Positions 1 through 7,122 of a DNA stretch of 16,210 nucleotides are shown here, piece after piece (the stretch's first letter is position 1; each line of letters starts with the position of its first letter). Source of the DNA: an uncultured Alcaligenaceae bacterium (GTDB lineage: Bacteria; Pseudomonadota; Gammaproteobacteria; Burkholderiales; Burkholderiaceae_B); assembly GCA_937995985.1 (NCBI GenBank), contig CALKIR010000005.1:1-16210 (forward strand), given 5' to 3'. A program made the position numbers and the translations under genes. The notes under the pieces are model-generated. The model searched no databases, had not been told where the DNA came from, and worked only from the letters and a program-made list of their open reading frames with translations.

Positions 1-357
1 GCAGAGGCTAAGGAAAAAATCGATGAAAAAGCTAAGGAAACTCAGGATAAAGCTGAAGAATTAGCTGAGAAAGCCGAGGAAAAAGTCAAGGAGGCTGATG
101 AAAAAGCAGCTGCAGCAAAGGCTGAGACCAAAGCCGCTGCGGATAACCTAGATGAAAAAGCAGAAAAGGCCAAAGAGGTTGCTAAAGACGATGCAGAAAT
201 GGTCAAAGATGATGCTGAGGCCTTGGGTGATAAGCTCATGGAAAAGGCAGAACAGGCCAAGGATGCAACCGCTGGTGCGCTTGAAAGTGCTGGTGAGGCC
301 ATTAAGAAAGGGGCCAGAAAGGCAGATGAAGCCATACAGGATGCTGTTGGCAAATAA
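1..357 (+). CDS. Lys/Ala/Glu-rich helical protein, 3' end only
   Basis: Frame 1 is open from the first base to a TAA at 355-357, giving 118 residues with the start outside the window. The composition is almost entirely Ala, Lys, Glu and Asp, with no Cys, Trp, Pro, Tyr, Phe or His seen. Short repeated units such as EKAEEKVKEADEKAA and EKAEQAKDA suggest a long amphipathic or coiled-coil helix with loose 11-residue periodicity. This resembles LEA group 3-like or apolipoprotein-like stress proteins, or a periplasmic or envelope-associated helical protein, but low complexity makes homology calls unreliable. Any signal peptide or lipobox would lie upstream of the window. A strong terminator 25 bases downstream ends its transcript, so it is separate from ubiK. 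I do not assign a function. That it is a real coding region is likely because the codon pattern is consistent and the ORF runs straight to a terminator. Confidence 0.75.
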   Translation, partial: AEAKEKIDEKAKETQDKAEELAEKAEEKVKEADEKAAAAKAETKAAADNLDEKAEKAKEVAKDDAEMVKDDAEALGDKLMEKAEQAKDATAGALESAGEAIKKGARKADEAIQDAVGK

Positions 358-382
358 TCATCATGCTTTTTATTAAGCGATG

Positions 383-413
383 AAAAATGACCACATCACG
401 TGGTCATTTTTTT
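383..413 (+). terminator. Rho-independent terminator after the Lys/Ala-rich gene
   Basis: A perfect 12-bp stem pairs 383-394 (AAAAATGACCAC) with 400-411 (GTGGTCATTTTT) around a five-base loop, ATCAC. The right arm runs into seven T residues at 407-413. The A-rich left arm makes it potentially bidirectional. It lies between the Lys/Ala-rich gene and ubiK, both on the plus strand. Confidence 0.9.
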
Positions 414-440
414 ATACACTAAGGAAACCACAACAAATAA

Positions 441-446
441 GAGAGG
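441..446 (+). promoter_or_regulatory. Ribosome binding site deciding the ubiK start
   Basis: GAGAGG lies 5 bases before the ATG at 452. The in-frame ATG at 380 is rejected because the reading frame from it would run through the terminator hairpin and adds 24 residues unlike the family. Confidence 0.7.
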
Positions 447-451
447 CCACT

Positions 452-724
452 ATGGAATCACGTAATACTGATTGGATCAATGACATACAACGCGGCATTT
501 CAGATCTGATTGCTAAAAGTCCTGCTGCAGATTTAGAGAAAAATATCCGCGCATTGATGACTCAGACTTTTGCCCGAATGGATCTGATTACTCGCGAGGA
601 GTTTGATACACAGGTTGCGTTACTCGAGCGAGCTTTAGAGCGTATACAGGTGCTTGAAGAACGGGTAACAGCATTGGAACAAGCAGCACAAAAAAAAGCA
701 ATGGGTGATCAAGACGCTGAGTAG
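452..724 (+). CDS. ubiK: Ubiquinone biosynthesis accessory factor UbiK (YqiC/BMFP family)
   Basis: This 90-residue protein matches the UbiK/YqiC family, formerly called BMFP for its membrane fusogenic activity. UbiK is known to help the cytosolic UbiJ-containing Ubi complex make ubiquinone under aerobic conditions. The N-terminal half (about residues 6-40, DWINDIQRGISDLIAKSPAA) is an amphipathic helix. The segment around residues 41-62 has the conserved MTQTFARMDLITREEFD pattern. The C-terminal part (about 60-83) is a coiled coil that mediates trimerisation in known members. The length is typical. The ATG at 452 was chosen for its GAGAGG site and family length. The next gene is comM, a frequent neighbour in proteobacteria. 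The protein ends in a short charged tail (KKAMGDQDAE). Confidence 0.9.
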   Translation: MESRNTDWINDIQRGISDLIAKSPAADLEKNIRALMTQTFARMDLITREEFDTQVALLERALERIQVLEERVTALEQAAQKKAMGDQDAE

Positions 725-749
725 GCAAATTTATGCCTAAGCTATTTTT
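722..749 (+). terminator. Weak terminator candidate after ubiK
   Basis: A 6-bp stem pairs 722-727 (TAGGCA) with 734-739 (TGCCTA) around AATTTA, followed by a five-T run at 745-749 after a five-base gap. It overlaps the ubiK stop codon. The short stem and displaced T run make efficient termination doubtful. Confidence 0.3.
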
Positions 750-802
750 ATCCAAGTAATGCGCACACCTTTATCTCTTTAATCATAATAATTACAGTGC
801 AA

Positions 803-831
803 CAGGCTCCAAGCAGGGCGCTTGGGGCCTG
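803..831 (+). other. Hairpin between ubiK and comM
   Basis: A 12-bp inverted repeat pairs 803-814 with 820-831 (CAGGCTCCAAGC and GCTTGGGGCCTG, one G-U pair in RNA) around AGGGC. No T run follows, so it is not a classic intrinsic terminator. It lies 28 bases before the comM ATG, so it could shape comM expression or act in termination with other factors. The function is unknown. Confidence 0.55.
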
Positions 832-847
832 ATTGTTATGGTGAGAT

Positions 848-854
848 AGGGGGG
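848..854 (+). promoter_or_regulatory. Ribosome binding site deciding the comM start
   Basis: AGGGGGG lies 5 bases before the ATG at 860. The in-frame GTG at 854 overlaps this purine run and so would lack a site of its own, which favours ATG 860. Confidence 0.7.
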
Positions 855-859
855 TGTTG

Positions 860-2461
860 ATGTCACTTGCTGTTGTTAATAGCGGTAATTTACTAGGCTT
901 ACAGTTTCAGCATATCAGTGTTGAAGTTCATATTGGACCAGGGTTACCAGCGTTTAATATTGTAGGGTTGCCAGATACGGGGGTTCGAGAAAGTCGCGAG
1001 CGTGTTCGCTCTGCTATTTTGAGCAGTGGCTATGATTTTCCTGCAGCTCGTATTACCGTTAATTTAGCCCCAGCTGATCAGCCAAAGGCTTCCGGGCGTT
1101 TTGATTTAGCTATTGCATTAGGGATTTTGCTGGCTTCTGGTCAAATTGCTCAGACTCAGGTTCAGGCAGCTCCTCCCGATATTTCCCACCTTTATTTTCT
1201 TGGAGAGCTGTCATTAACAGGTGCTTTATTGCCAACACCTGGTTGTTTAGCCACTGCCTTAAGCTTAGTGCAGGCGTTGCCGGATAGGCAAAATGGCTAT
1301 GCCGATCTGTCTAGCAGGACTGCTGCGCCCATTCCCACTTTGATAATACCTATAGATAATGCCCAGCGCTTGTCTAGTGTGCCAGTAATCGATATTTTAG
1401 CGGGCACAAGCTTGGCAGAAGTAGTGCGTTATTTACGAGGGGAGGGCTCGTTGAGCATGATTAATAGCTCTGCGCAGACTAGGGGGGGACGGGACCAGCA
1501 ATTAGAGCGTAATCTTGACGGGCCATGCTTATCCGAAGTGCGTGGACAAGCACTTGCTTGTCAGGCCCTTGAGGTAGCCGCCTCTGGTGGGCACAGTATG
1601 CTAATGGTAGGCCCACCAGGTGTAGGCAAGAGTATGCTGGCTCAACGTTTAGTCACCTTATTGCCGCAGCTAAATTTATGGCAGCAACTAGAGGTGGCCG
1701 CTATCAATGAGCTATATGGAGCGGGGCAAGGTAATGTCTCCTCTTTTTATGGCAGCATTCCTTACCGAGCCCCTCATCATTCAATTACACGCACATCATT
1801 AATAGGAGGAGGGAGCTTTCCTCATCCTGGGGAAATTAGTTTAGCCCATCATGGGGTATTGTTTTTGGATGAGTTAGCGGAGTTCGAGCGCAGTGCTCTA
1901 GAAGCTTTGCGGGAGCCCTTAGAAACAGGACAGATACTTATTTCTCGTTCGGTGCGGCAGTTATTATTTCCTGCTCGATTTCAATTAGTAGCAGCGATGA
2001 ATCCATGTCCTTGTGGCAATTGGGGGCATCCCTTGCATCTTTGTCGCTGTAGTCAAGCTGCGCGAAATCGTTATTTAGAAAAAATCTCGGGACCAATTTT
2101 AGACCGCATTGATATTTGTATTACATTAAATCCAGAATCTGAACATCAAGCTAACCAACCACAGGCACAGGCTTCGGCACAACTGCGCCCACGTATTGCT
2201 TGGCTTCATCAGTTACAAAGAGATCGGCAAGGGTGCTTAAATGCGCATTTGGCTGCTCAGGACCTAGATGCTTACGCTGCTTTATGTGCGCAGGGGCGTG
2301 CTTTGTTACAAAAGGCTGTGCAGCGTTGGCATTGGTCAACTCGAGTACAACATGCACTACGCCGTTTAGCGCGGACCTTGGCTGATAGGGAAGGGTGTGA
2401 GCACATACAACCACATCATATTCTGAGTGCAATACAGTTACGACAACCGTTACGCAGCTAA
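860..2461 (+). CDS. comM: YifB/ComM family AAA+ ATPase (Mg-chelatase-like)
   Basis: This 533-residue protein belongs to the ComM/YifB family. ComM in naturally competent bacteria is a hexameric helicase that drives branch migration as incoming single-stranded DNA is integrated; in other bacteria the family is conserved with a less clear role. The N-terminal ChlI-like domain (about 1-190) has VEVHIGPGLPAFNIVGLPD and the NLAPAD motif. The AAA+ core has Walker A GPPGVGKS at residues 251-258 and Walker B VLFLDE ending at D337-E338. A cysteine cluster follows, CPC at 383-385 and CRC at 394-396, typical of the family and probably metal binding. The C-terminal Mg_chelatase_C domain covers about 435-530. 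The length is slightly above the usual 500-510, mainly from a linker around residues 135-215. The start at ATG 860 fits the family N-terminus MSLAVV. Whether this organism is competent cannot be judged here. Confidence 0.93.
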   Translation: MSLAVVNSGNLLGLQFQHISVEVHIGPGLPAFNIVGLPDTGVRESRERVRSAILSSGYDFPAARITVNLAPADQPKASGRFDLAIALGILLASGQIAQTQVQAAPPDISHLYFLGELSLTGALLPTPGCLATALSLVQALPDRQNGYADLSSRTAAPIPTLIIPIDNAQRLSSVPVIDILAGTSLAEVVRYLRGEGSLSMINSSAQTRGGRDQQLERNLDGPCLSEVRGQALACQALEVAASGGHSMLMVGPPGVGKSMLAQRLVTLLPQLNLWQQLEVAAINELYGAGQGNVSSFYGSIPYRAPHHSITRTSLIGGGSFPHPGEISLAHHGVLFLDELAEFERSALEALREPLETGQILISRSVRQLLFPARFQLVAAMNPCPCGNWGHPLHLCRCSQAARNRYLEKISGPILDRIDICITLNPESEHQANQPQAQASAQLRPRIAWLHQLQRDRQGCLNAHLAAQDLDAYAALCAQGRALLQKAVQRWHWSTRVQHALRRLARTLADREGCEHIQPHHILSAIQLRQPLRS

Positions 2462-2496
2462 TAGAGTCAAATCTTGAGGGGCTAAAGCAATGTATC

Positions 2497-2526
2497 TGGA
2501 CAAATGCTTGGCATTAAGTCTATAAT
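2497..2526 (+). promoter_or_regulatory. Sigma70 promoter for rpmI-rplT and downstream genes
   Basis: The -35 box TGGACA (2497-2502, 5 of 6 consensus) is 18 bases from a perfect -10 box TATAAT (2521-2526). Transcription should begin near 2533, leaving a leader of about 120 nt before rpmI. This is the best promoter match seen in the window and fits a strongly expressed ribosomal protein operon. Confidence 0.8.
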
Positions 2527-2590
2527 CTATCTCGTTTTTGCAGTTACGTGGTATTGATTGTACCTCTCTGGAAAAACAACAAGTGCTTTT

Positions 2591-2646
2591 TAGGTGAAAA
2601 AAGAGTTGCTGCAACGGCAACCACCTAGTGGCATGACTTTATAGGT
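2591..2646 (+). promoter_or_regulatory. Structured leader of rpmI, possible L20-type autoregulatory element
   Basis: TAGGTG (2591-2596) can pair with CACCTA (2622-2627), enclosing a second stem GTTGC (2605-2609) with GCAAC (2617-2621) and leaving an A-rich bulge of eight bases on one side. The same ACCTA (2623-2627) can instead pair with TAGGT (2642-2646), which contains the likely Shine-Dalgarno bases of rpmI. CCAC (2621-2624) can also pair with GTGG (2628-2631). The folds are mutually exclusive. L20 is known to repress rpmI-rplT translation through leader structure in E. coli, so a similar role is plausible, but the shape here is not shown to match that element. Confidence 0.4.
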
Positions 2647-2652
2647 ATTATC

Positions 2653-2856
2653 ATGGCAAAGATCAAACAGAAAACTCGTAAAGGCGCTGCCAAGCGTTTT
2701 CGTGTGCGCGGTAGCGGTTCTATTAAGCGTGGTCAAGCATTCAAGCGTCATATCCTGACCAAAAAGTCCACCAAGAGAAAGCGTCAGCTCAGAGGGGCAG
2801 TGAATGTACATGCTGCTGATGTCCAAGCTGTCAAATCAATGTTGCCTAACGCTTAA
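2653..2856 (+). CDS. rpmI: Large-subunit ribosomal protein bL35
   Basis: This 67-residue basic protein is bL35 of the 50S subunit. It has the family hallmarks MAKIKQKTRKGAAKRF at the N-terminus, the central GQAFKRHILTKKSTKRKRQLRG, and a tail ending KSMLPNA. The length is standard. The start ATG is preceded by a weak site, TAGGT at 2642-2646, which can be sequestered by upstream bases. rplT follows after 11 bases, the usual order. infC, which normally sits just upstream in many bacteria, is missing here; comM takes that place and a separate promoter drives the gene. Confidence 0.97.
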   Translation: MAKIKQKTRKGAAKRFRVRGSGSIKRGQAFKRHILTKKSTKRKRQLRGAVNVHAADVQAVKSMLPNA

Positions 2857-2867
2857 GGAGCCAAACA

Positions 2868-3227
2868 ATGCCTAGAGTAAAAGGTGGTGTTACCGCCCGT
2901 GCACGTCATAAAAAGGTTTTAAAACAAGCCAAAGGATTCCGCGGTCGTCGCAGTCGCGTCTATCGTGTTGCCAAACAGGCTGTTATGAAGGCAGGTCAGT
3001 ATGCCTATCGTGACCGTCGCAACCGCAAACGTGTCTTCCGTTCTCTTTGGATTACACGTATTAACGCTGCTTGCCGTGAGCAAGGAATCAATTACAGCCA
3101 GTTTATTGCTGGTTTAAACAAGGCTAATATCGAGCTAGACCGCAAGGTCCTCGCTGATATGGCTGTGAATGACAAAGCTGGGTTTAGCGCGATAGTCGAA
3201 CAAGCAAAAGCAGCACTAGCGGCTTAG
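2868..3227 (+). CDS. rplT: Large-subunit ribosomal protein bL20
   Basis: This 119-residue protein is bL20, an early 50S assembly protein that binds 23S rRNA and, in E. coli, represses translation of its own operon. The N-terminal Arg/Lys-rich extension (PRVKGGVTARARHKKVLKQA, then GFRGRRSRVYR) and the globular part (SLWITRINAACREQGINYSQF, about residues 61-81) are clear. The length is standard. AAGGAG at 2855-2860 gives a good ribosome binding site overlapping the end of rpmI, so the two genes are likely translated together. A two-hairpin region follows before pheS. Confidence 0.97.
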   Translation: MPRVKGGVTARARHKKVLKQAKGFRGRRSRVYRVAKQAVMKAGQYAYRDRRNRKRVFRSLWITRINAACREQGINYSQFIAGLNKANIELDRKVLADMAVNDKAGFSAIVEQAKAALAA

Positions 3228-3231
3228 TTGG

Positions 3232-3250
3232 TACTGTGCCGTGCACAGTA
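3232..3250 (+). other. Hairpin just after rplT
   Basis: A perfect 8-bp inverted repeat pairs 3232-3239 (TACTGTGC) with 3243-3250 (GCACAGTA) around CGT. It begins five bases after the rplT stop. There is no following T run. It could protect the rplT mRNA end or take part in control of readthrough into pheS. Confidence 0.55.
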
Positions 3251-3274
3251 TATTAATGGCTATCTGATGATGAT

Positions 3275-3308
3275 ACAAACGGAGCTGCTATAGCTCCGTT
3301 TGTTGTTT
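3275..3308 (+). terminator. Terminator or attenuator between rplT and pheS
   Basis: A perfect 12-bp stem pairs 3275-3286 (ACAAACGGAGCT) with 3292-3303 (AGCTCCGTTTGT) around GCTAT and is followed by TGTTT. The downstream T tract is interrupted by G, so termination is probably partial, which would lower pheST expression relative to the ribosomal genes. No good promoter is seen between it and pheS, so readthrough is expected. Confidence 0.65.
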
Positions 3309-3321
3309 AAATGGTCGAAAA

Positions 3322-4347
3322 ATGACAGAACAGGCAAAGGATATTTTGCAGCGCGCCAAGCAAGCATTTGCGCAAGCTTCTAATAGCGCGGCTCTTGAAA
3401 ATGAAAAAGCGGCATTTCTCGGGCGTCATGGCGAAATCACCCAGATGTTACGTGGGCTGGCCAAGCTTAGCGCCGAAGAGAAGCGTACCCAAGGTGCCGC
3501 CATTAATCAACTTAAACGTCACATTGAGGCGCTACTAGAAGAGCGTCGCGAAGCCATAGCCCAAGAGCAAATGGCACAGCGTTTAGCAGCTGAGACCATT
3601 GATGTCACCTTGCCTGGGCGAGGGCGTAGTCGCTTAGGAGGGGTGCATCCAGTTATTTTGGCTTGGCAGCGCATAGAGGCAATCTTTAGATCAATGGGCT
3701 TTGATGTAGCAGATGGTCCTGAAATAGAAGATGATTGGACCAATTTTACCGCACTTAATAATCCCGAAGATCACCCGGCGCGTTCGATGCAAGACACCTT
3801 TTATGTAGATATCCAAGATAAACAGGGCTTGCCTTTGTTGCTGCGCACCCATACTAGTCCGATGCAGGTACGCTATGCCCGCTCGCATCAGCCTCCTATT
3901 AAGGTAATTGCGCCAGGTAAAACCTTTAGGGTTGACAGTGATGCCACGCACTCTCCCATGTTTCATCAGGTTGAGGGCCTATGGGTTGCAGAAAATATTT
4001 CCTTTGCTGATTTAAAAGGGGTATATACCCACTTTTTGCGCAGTTTTTATGAAAGTGATGATCTGATAGTGCGTTTCCGACCTTCATTCTTTCCTTTTAC
4101 CGAGCCATCTGCTGAAATTGATTTAATGTTTCAAACAGGGCCTAATAAAGGACAATGGTTGGAAATATCAGGGGCTGGTCAGGTCCATCCCGACGTCATA
4201 CGCAATTATGGCCTTGATCCTGAGCGCTATGTTGGGTTTGCTTTTGGTTCAGGTATCGAGCGTTTAACCATGTTGCGGTATGGGGTAAACGACTTGCGCC
4301 AGTTTTTTGACGGTGATTTGCGTTTCTTGAGGCAGTTTAATACTTAG
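3322..4347 (+). CDS. pheS: Phenylalanine-tRNA ligase alpha subunit
   Basis: This 341-residue protein is the catalytic alpha subunit of the alpha2-beta2 phenylalanyl-tRNA synthetase, which charges tRNA-Phe in the cytoplasm. The N-terminal 90 residues form the tRNA-contacting coiled coil. The class II core shows PLLLRTHTSPMQVRYA, motif 2 region FRVDSDATHSPMFHQVEG at residues 202-219, and motif 3 GSGIERLTMLRYG from residue 309, ending in DLRFLRQF. The length is typical. The ATG at 3322 has no clear Shine-Dalgarno sequence; a four-codon ORF (3311-3325) ends on TGA overlapping this ATG, so coupling is possible. pheT follows after 51 bases. Confidence 0.97.
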   Translation: MTEQAKDILQRAKQAFAQASNSAALENEKAAFLGRHGEITQMLRGLAKLSAEEKRTQGAAINQLKRHIEALLEERREAIAQEQMAQRLAAETIDVTLPGRGRSRLGGVHPVILAWQRIEAIFRSMGFDVADGPEIEDDWTNFTALNNPEDHPARSMQDTFYVDIQDKQGLPLLLRTHTSPMQVRYARSHQPPIKVIAPGKTFRVDSDATHSPMFHQVEGLWVAENISFADLKGVYTHFLRSFYESDDLIVRFRPSFFPFTEPSAEIDLMFQTGPNKGQWLEISGAGQVHPDVIRNYGLDPERYVGFAFGSGIERLTMLRYGVNDLRQFFDGDLRFLRQFNT

Positions 4348-4398
4348 GCCTTTTATACTGAGCACTTTCATCTACTTACCCAAAAAAAGAGCATCAAA

Positions 4399-6807
4399 AT
4401 GTTTGTTCCAGAGTCTTGGCTACGTTCTTTCGTCAATCCCTCAATAGATACTGATACTTTATGCCATAAGTTAACTATGGCCGGCTTGGAGGTTGAGGAG
4501 TACATTCCTGCCGCTCCTGCCTTTGAGCAAGTGGTGGTTGCTGAAATCAAATCAGTGGATCCTCATCCTGATGCAGACCGATTGCGTGTGTGCATGGTTG
4601 ATTGTGGTGAGGCTGAATGGGTGCAAATTGTATGTGGGGCACCTAATGCGCGGGTGGGCCTTAAAGCGCCCTTAGCCAAGACAGGGGCTGTGTTGCCTGG
4701 CAACTTTAAAATTAAACCAGTTAAAATGCGCGGGGTTGCCTCGCACGGTATGCTGTGTTCAGCTCAAGAGCTAGGGATTGACGAGGATGCGTCAGGATTG
4801 CTTGAATTACCCGCTGATGCTCCAGTGGGACAATGTCTCCGAGACTATTTGGACCTTGATGAGTACATTATTGAGGTCAAAATGACACCCAATCGCGCAG
4901 ATTGCTTATCCATCCTTGGGGTTGCTCGAGAGGTGGCTGCGCTTACAAAGGCCGAGTTACATCTACCCTCATTTAGCCCAGTGCCTGTTGATCATCACGA
5001 GGTTTTGCCGGTTCGGGTAGTAAATAGTGATTTATGCGGTCGCTTTGCCGGCAGAATTATCCGTAATGTTGATGCCTCTGTTCCCACTCCTGATTGGATG
5101 GTGCGGCGCCTTGAGCGTGCAGGGCAGCGTTCATTGTCAGTATTGGTGGATATATCGAATTATGTATTGCTTGAGTTGGGTCGTCCTACCCATGTCTTTG
5201 ATTTAGATAAATTAGGTTCGGAGCTTGAGGTACGCTGGGCCAAAGAGGGGGAGCAGCTTGTATTGCTCAATGGCCAAGAGGTCAGCCTAACCCCTCATTT
5301 TGGAGTGATTTGTTCGCAGGGCACACCTCAAAGCTTGGCAGGGATCATGGGCGGTGAGCAAAGTGCAGTCACCACACAAACACGTAATATTTATATTGAA
5401 TCAGCATTTTGGTGGCCAGAGTCCATTCGTGGCCGCGCGCGTGAATTAAAGTTTCAATCTGAGGCCAGCTATCGCTTTGAACGAGGCGTTGACGCTGCAA
5501 CAGTTGTGGAGCATTTAGAGCGAATGACCCAGCTGATTGTAGAGATTTGCGGCGGTGAGGTGGGGCCCATTGATGATCAAATTTTAGAAATACCGACCCA
5601 GAAAGAGATCATGCTGCGCCATGAGCGCTGTGAAAAAATATTAGGTATTTCTGTTTCTATTGACGAGATTAAGTCTTGCTTTGATGCACTAGGGTTTACC
5701 TATCGTGAAGAGCAGGGCACCTTTTATGTGATTGCGCCCAGTTACCGCTTTGATATTAATATCGAAGAGGATCTCATTGAAGAGGTTGCGCGCATCATTG
5801 GTTTTGAGAAAATTCCTGATGAATTACCTGTGGCCCGTACCACTATCCATGTGCCCTCGGAGGAAACGGTCAGTGCCCATGAGCTGCGTGCCTTAGTCGC
5901 TGCTCTTGATTATCAAGAGGTTATTAATTTTTCTTTTGTGGATGAGCAGTGGGAAAAGCAGCTGAGCGGCAATAGTAACCCTATCCGTTTGCTTAATCCT
6001 ATTGCCAGCCATTTGTCCGTGATGCGCAGTTCTTTGATGGGCGGGCTGGTACATAATATTCAATATAATGCACGTCGGCGTCAGAATAGGATACGTCTGT
6101 TTGAAATTGGCCGAGTATTTTGGCGTGATGAGCAGGTTCAAGATGGCCCCCTCACCGTGGCTGGAGTAAATCAGCCTATGCGCTTAGCAGGAGCAGCTTG
6201 GGGAGAGGCCTTGAGTGAGCAGTGGGGAGTGGCGACCCGCCGCGTTGATTTTTTTGATGTAAAAGCAGATGTAGAGGCTATTTTAGGCCATCGCTTAAAG
6301 CGGAGCCGATTCATTGCAGCAGAGCATCCGGCTTTGCACCCAGGGCGCAGTGCACGCATAGAGTTGGATAATAAAACTATTGGTTTCATGGGAGAGTTGC
6401 ACCCTCAGTGGGTACGCAGCTTTGAACTATCTCACGCGCCTATCTTATTTGAACTGGATCTTGAGCCGCTCCTTAAAAAGGCCTTGTATACTCCAGCAGG
6501 GATTATTTCGCGTCAACCTGTGGTACAACGAGATCTGGCCTTTTGGCTCAGTACTCAGGTGAGCTATCAAGAGGTGCTAGATTGTATTACTCGAACAATT
6601 GAGCAGCATGATGACTTAGCACTTGTTCAAGAGTTTCGTGTTTTTGACATATGGAAAGAAGGCGAGGATGAGGCCGAGCACAGTCTAGCAATGCGTTTTT
6701 GGTTACAAGATGCCCAAAAGACCCTGGCTGATGAGCAGGTTGATGAATGCATGAAATTATTATTTAATGCATTAGAAAAAGAGTTCAACGCGCGTTTACG
6801 CGCATAA
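4399..6807 (+). CDS. pheT: Phenylalanine-tRNA ligase beta subunit
   Basis: This 802-residue protein is the beta subunit that partners PheS. It has a tRNA-binding OB domain at about residues 40-150 (AEIKSVDPHPDADRLRVC), a B3/B4 domain with the editing site at about 210-375 (GRPTHVFDLDKL, IMGGEQSAV), and a B5 domain at about 404-475 (LRHERCEKILGI, PSYRFDINIEEDLIEEVARI). A degenerate catalytic-like core follows, and an FDX-ACB anticodon-binding domain lies at about 706-801 (QPVVQRDLAFWL). The length fits bacterial PheT. The binding site before ATG 4399 is weak (AAGAG in an A-rich tract). ihfA follows after only nine bases, as in many proteobacteria. Confidence 0.97.
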   Translation: MFVPESWLRSFVNPSIDTDTLCHKLTMAGLEVEEYIPAAPAFEQVVVAEIKSVDPHPDADRLRVCMVDCGEAEWVQIVCGAPNARVGLKAPLAKTGAVLPGNFKIKPVKMRGVASHGMLCSAQELGIDEDASGLLELPADAPVGQCLRDYLDLDEYIIEVKMTPNRADCLSILGVAREVAALTKAELHLPSFSPVPVDHHEVLPVRVVNSDLCGRFAGRIIRNVDASVPTPDWMVRRLERAGQRSLSVLVDISNYVLLELGRPTHVFDLDKLGSELEVRWAKEGEQLVLLNGQEVSLTPHFGVICSQGTPQSLAGIMGGEQSAVTTQTRNIYIESAFWWPESIRGRARELKFQSEASYRFERGVDAATVVEHLERMTQLIVEICGGEVGPIDDQILEIPTQKEIMLRHERCEKILGISVSIDEIKSCFDALGFTYREEQGTFYVIAPSYRFDINIEEDLIEEVARIIGFEKIPDELPVARTTIHVPSEETVSAHELRALVAALDYQEVINFSFVDEQWEKQLSGNSNPIRLLNPIASHLSVMRSSLMGGLVHNIQYNARRRQNRIRLFEIGRVFWRDEQVQDGPLTVAGVNQPMRLAGAAWGEALSEQWGVATRRVDFFDVKADVEAILGHRLKRSRFIAAEHPALHPGRSARIELDNKTIGFMGELHPQWVRSFELSHAPILFELDLEPLLKKALYTPAGIISRQPVVQRDLAFWLSTQVSYQEVLDCITRTIEQHDDLALVQEFRVFDIWKEGEDEAEHSLAMRFWLQDAQKTLADEQVDECMKLLFNALEKEFNARLRA

Positions 6808-6816
6808 GGGGATAGC

Positions 6817-7119
6817 ATGACGGTAGAAAATCGTACGCTAACCAAGGCGGGTTTAACGGATATCTTGTTTGAGCGTGTGGGCTTAAACAAGCGCGAGGCA
6901 AAAGAGTTGGTAGATGCTTTTTATGCAGAAATCAGCAATAGCCTTGAGCAAGGTAAAGAGGTGCGGATATCAGGGTTTGGCAATTTCACCATCCGTGATA
7001 AGCCTCCTCGGCCAGGGAGAAATCCCAAAACGGGCGAAGAGATTCCAATCTCTGCGCGTCGAGTCGTTACTTTTCAAGCCAGTCAGAAACTTAAATCTGC
7101 AGTTGAGGGCGGGGGTTAA
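6817..7119 (+). CDS. ihfA: Integration host factor alpha subunit
   Basis: This 100-residue protein is IhfA, one half of the DNA-bending IHF heterodimer of the HU family. The N-terminal dimerisation helices cover residues 7-44 (LTKAGLTDILFERVGLNKRE). The conserved GFGNF sits at 53-57, and the DNA-binding arm has RPGRNPKTGEEIPI with the intercalating proline at position 70. The pheT-ihfA linkage and the alpha-type sequence separate it from IhfB and HU. AAGGGG at 6807-6812 is a good ribosome binding site touching the pheT stop. The MerR-family gene begins three bases after its stop. Confidence 0.96.
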   Translation: MTVENRTLTKAGLTDILFERVGLNKREAKELVDAFYAEISNSLEQGKEVRISGFGNFTIRDKPPRPGRNPKTGEEIPISARRVVTFQASQKLKSAVEGGG

Positions 7120-7122
7120 TCA

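Noticed and set aside
42..353. Reverse-strand Ser/Ala-rich ORF opposite the Lys/Ala-rich gene
   Set aside because: It is the antisense image of a low-complexity coding region; it has no ribosome binding site or recognisable domain.
380..451. Longer N-terminus for UbiK from ATG 380
   Set aside because: It would translate the terminator stem and adds residues not found in the family; ATG 452 has a good ribosome binding site.
2151..2432. Reverse-strand ORF inside comM
   Set aside because: It is fully contained in a well-supported gene and has no domain or ribosome binding site evidence.
3267..3293. Leader peptide for pheST attenuation (MMIQTELL)
   Set aside because: It has no Phe codons and no ribosome binding site, and it ends inside the terminator stem, so it does not fit the known attenuation mechanism.
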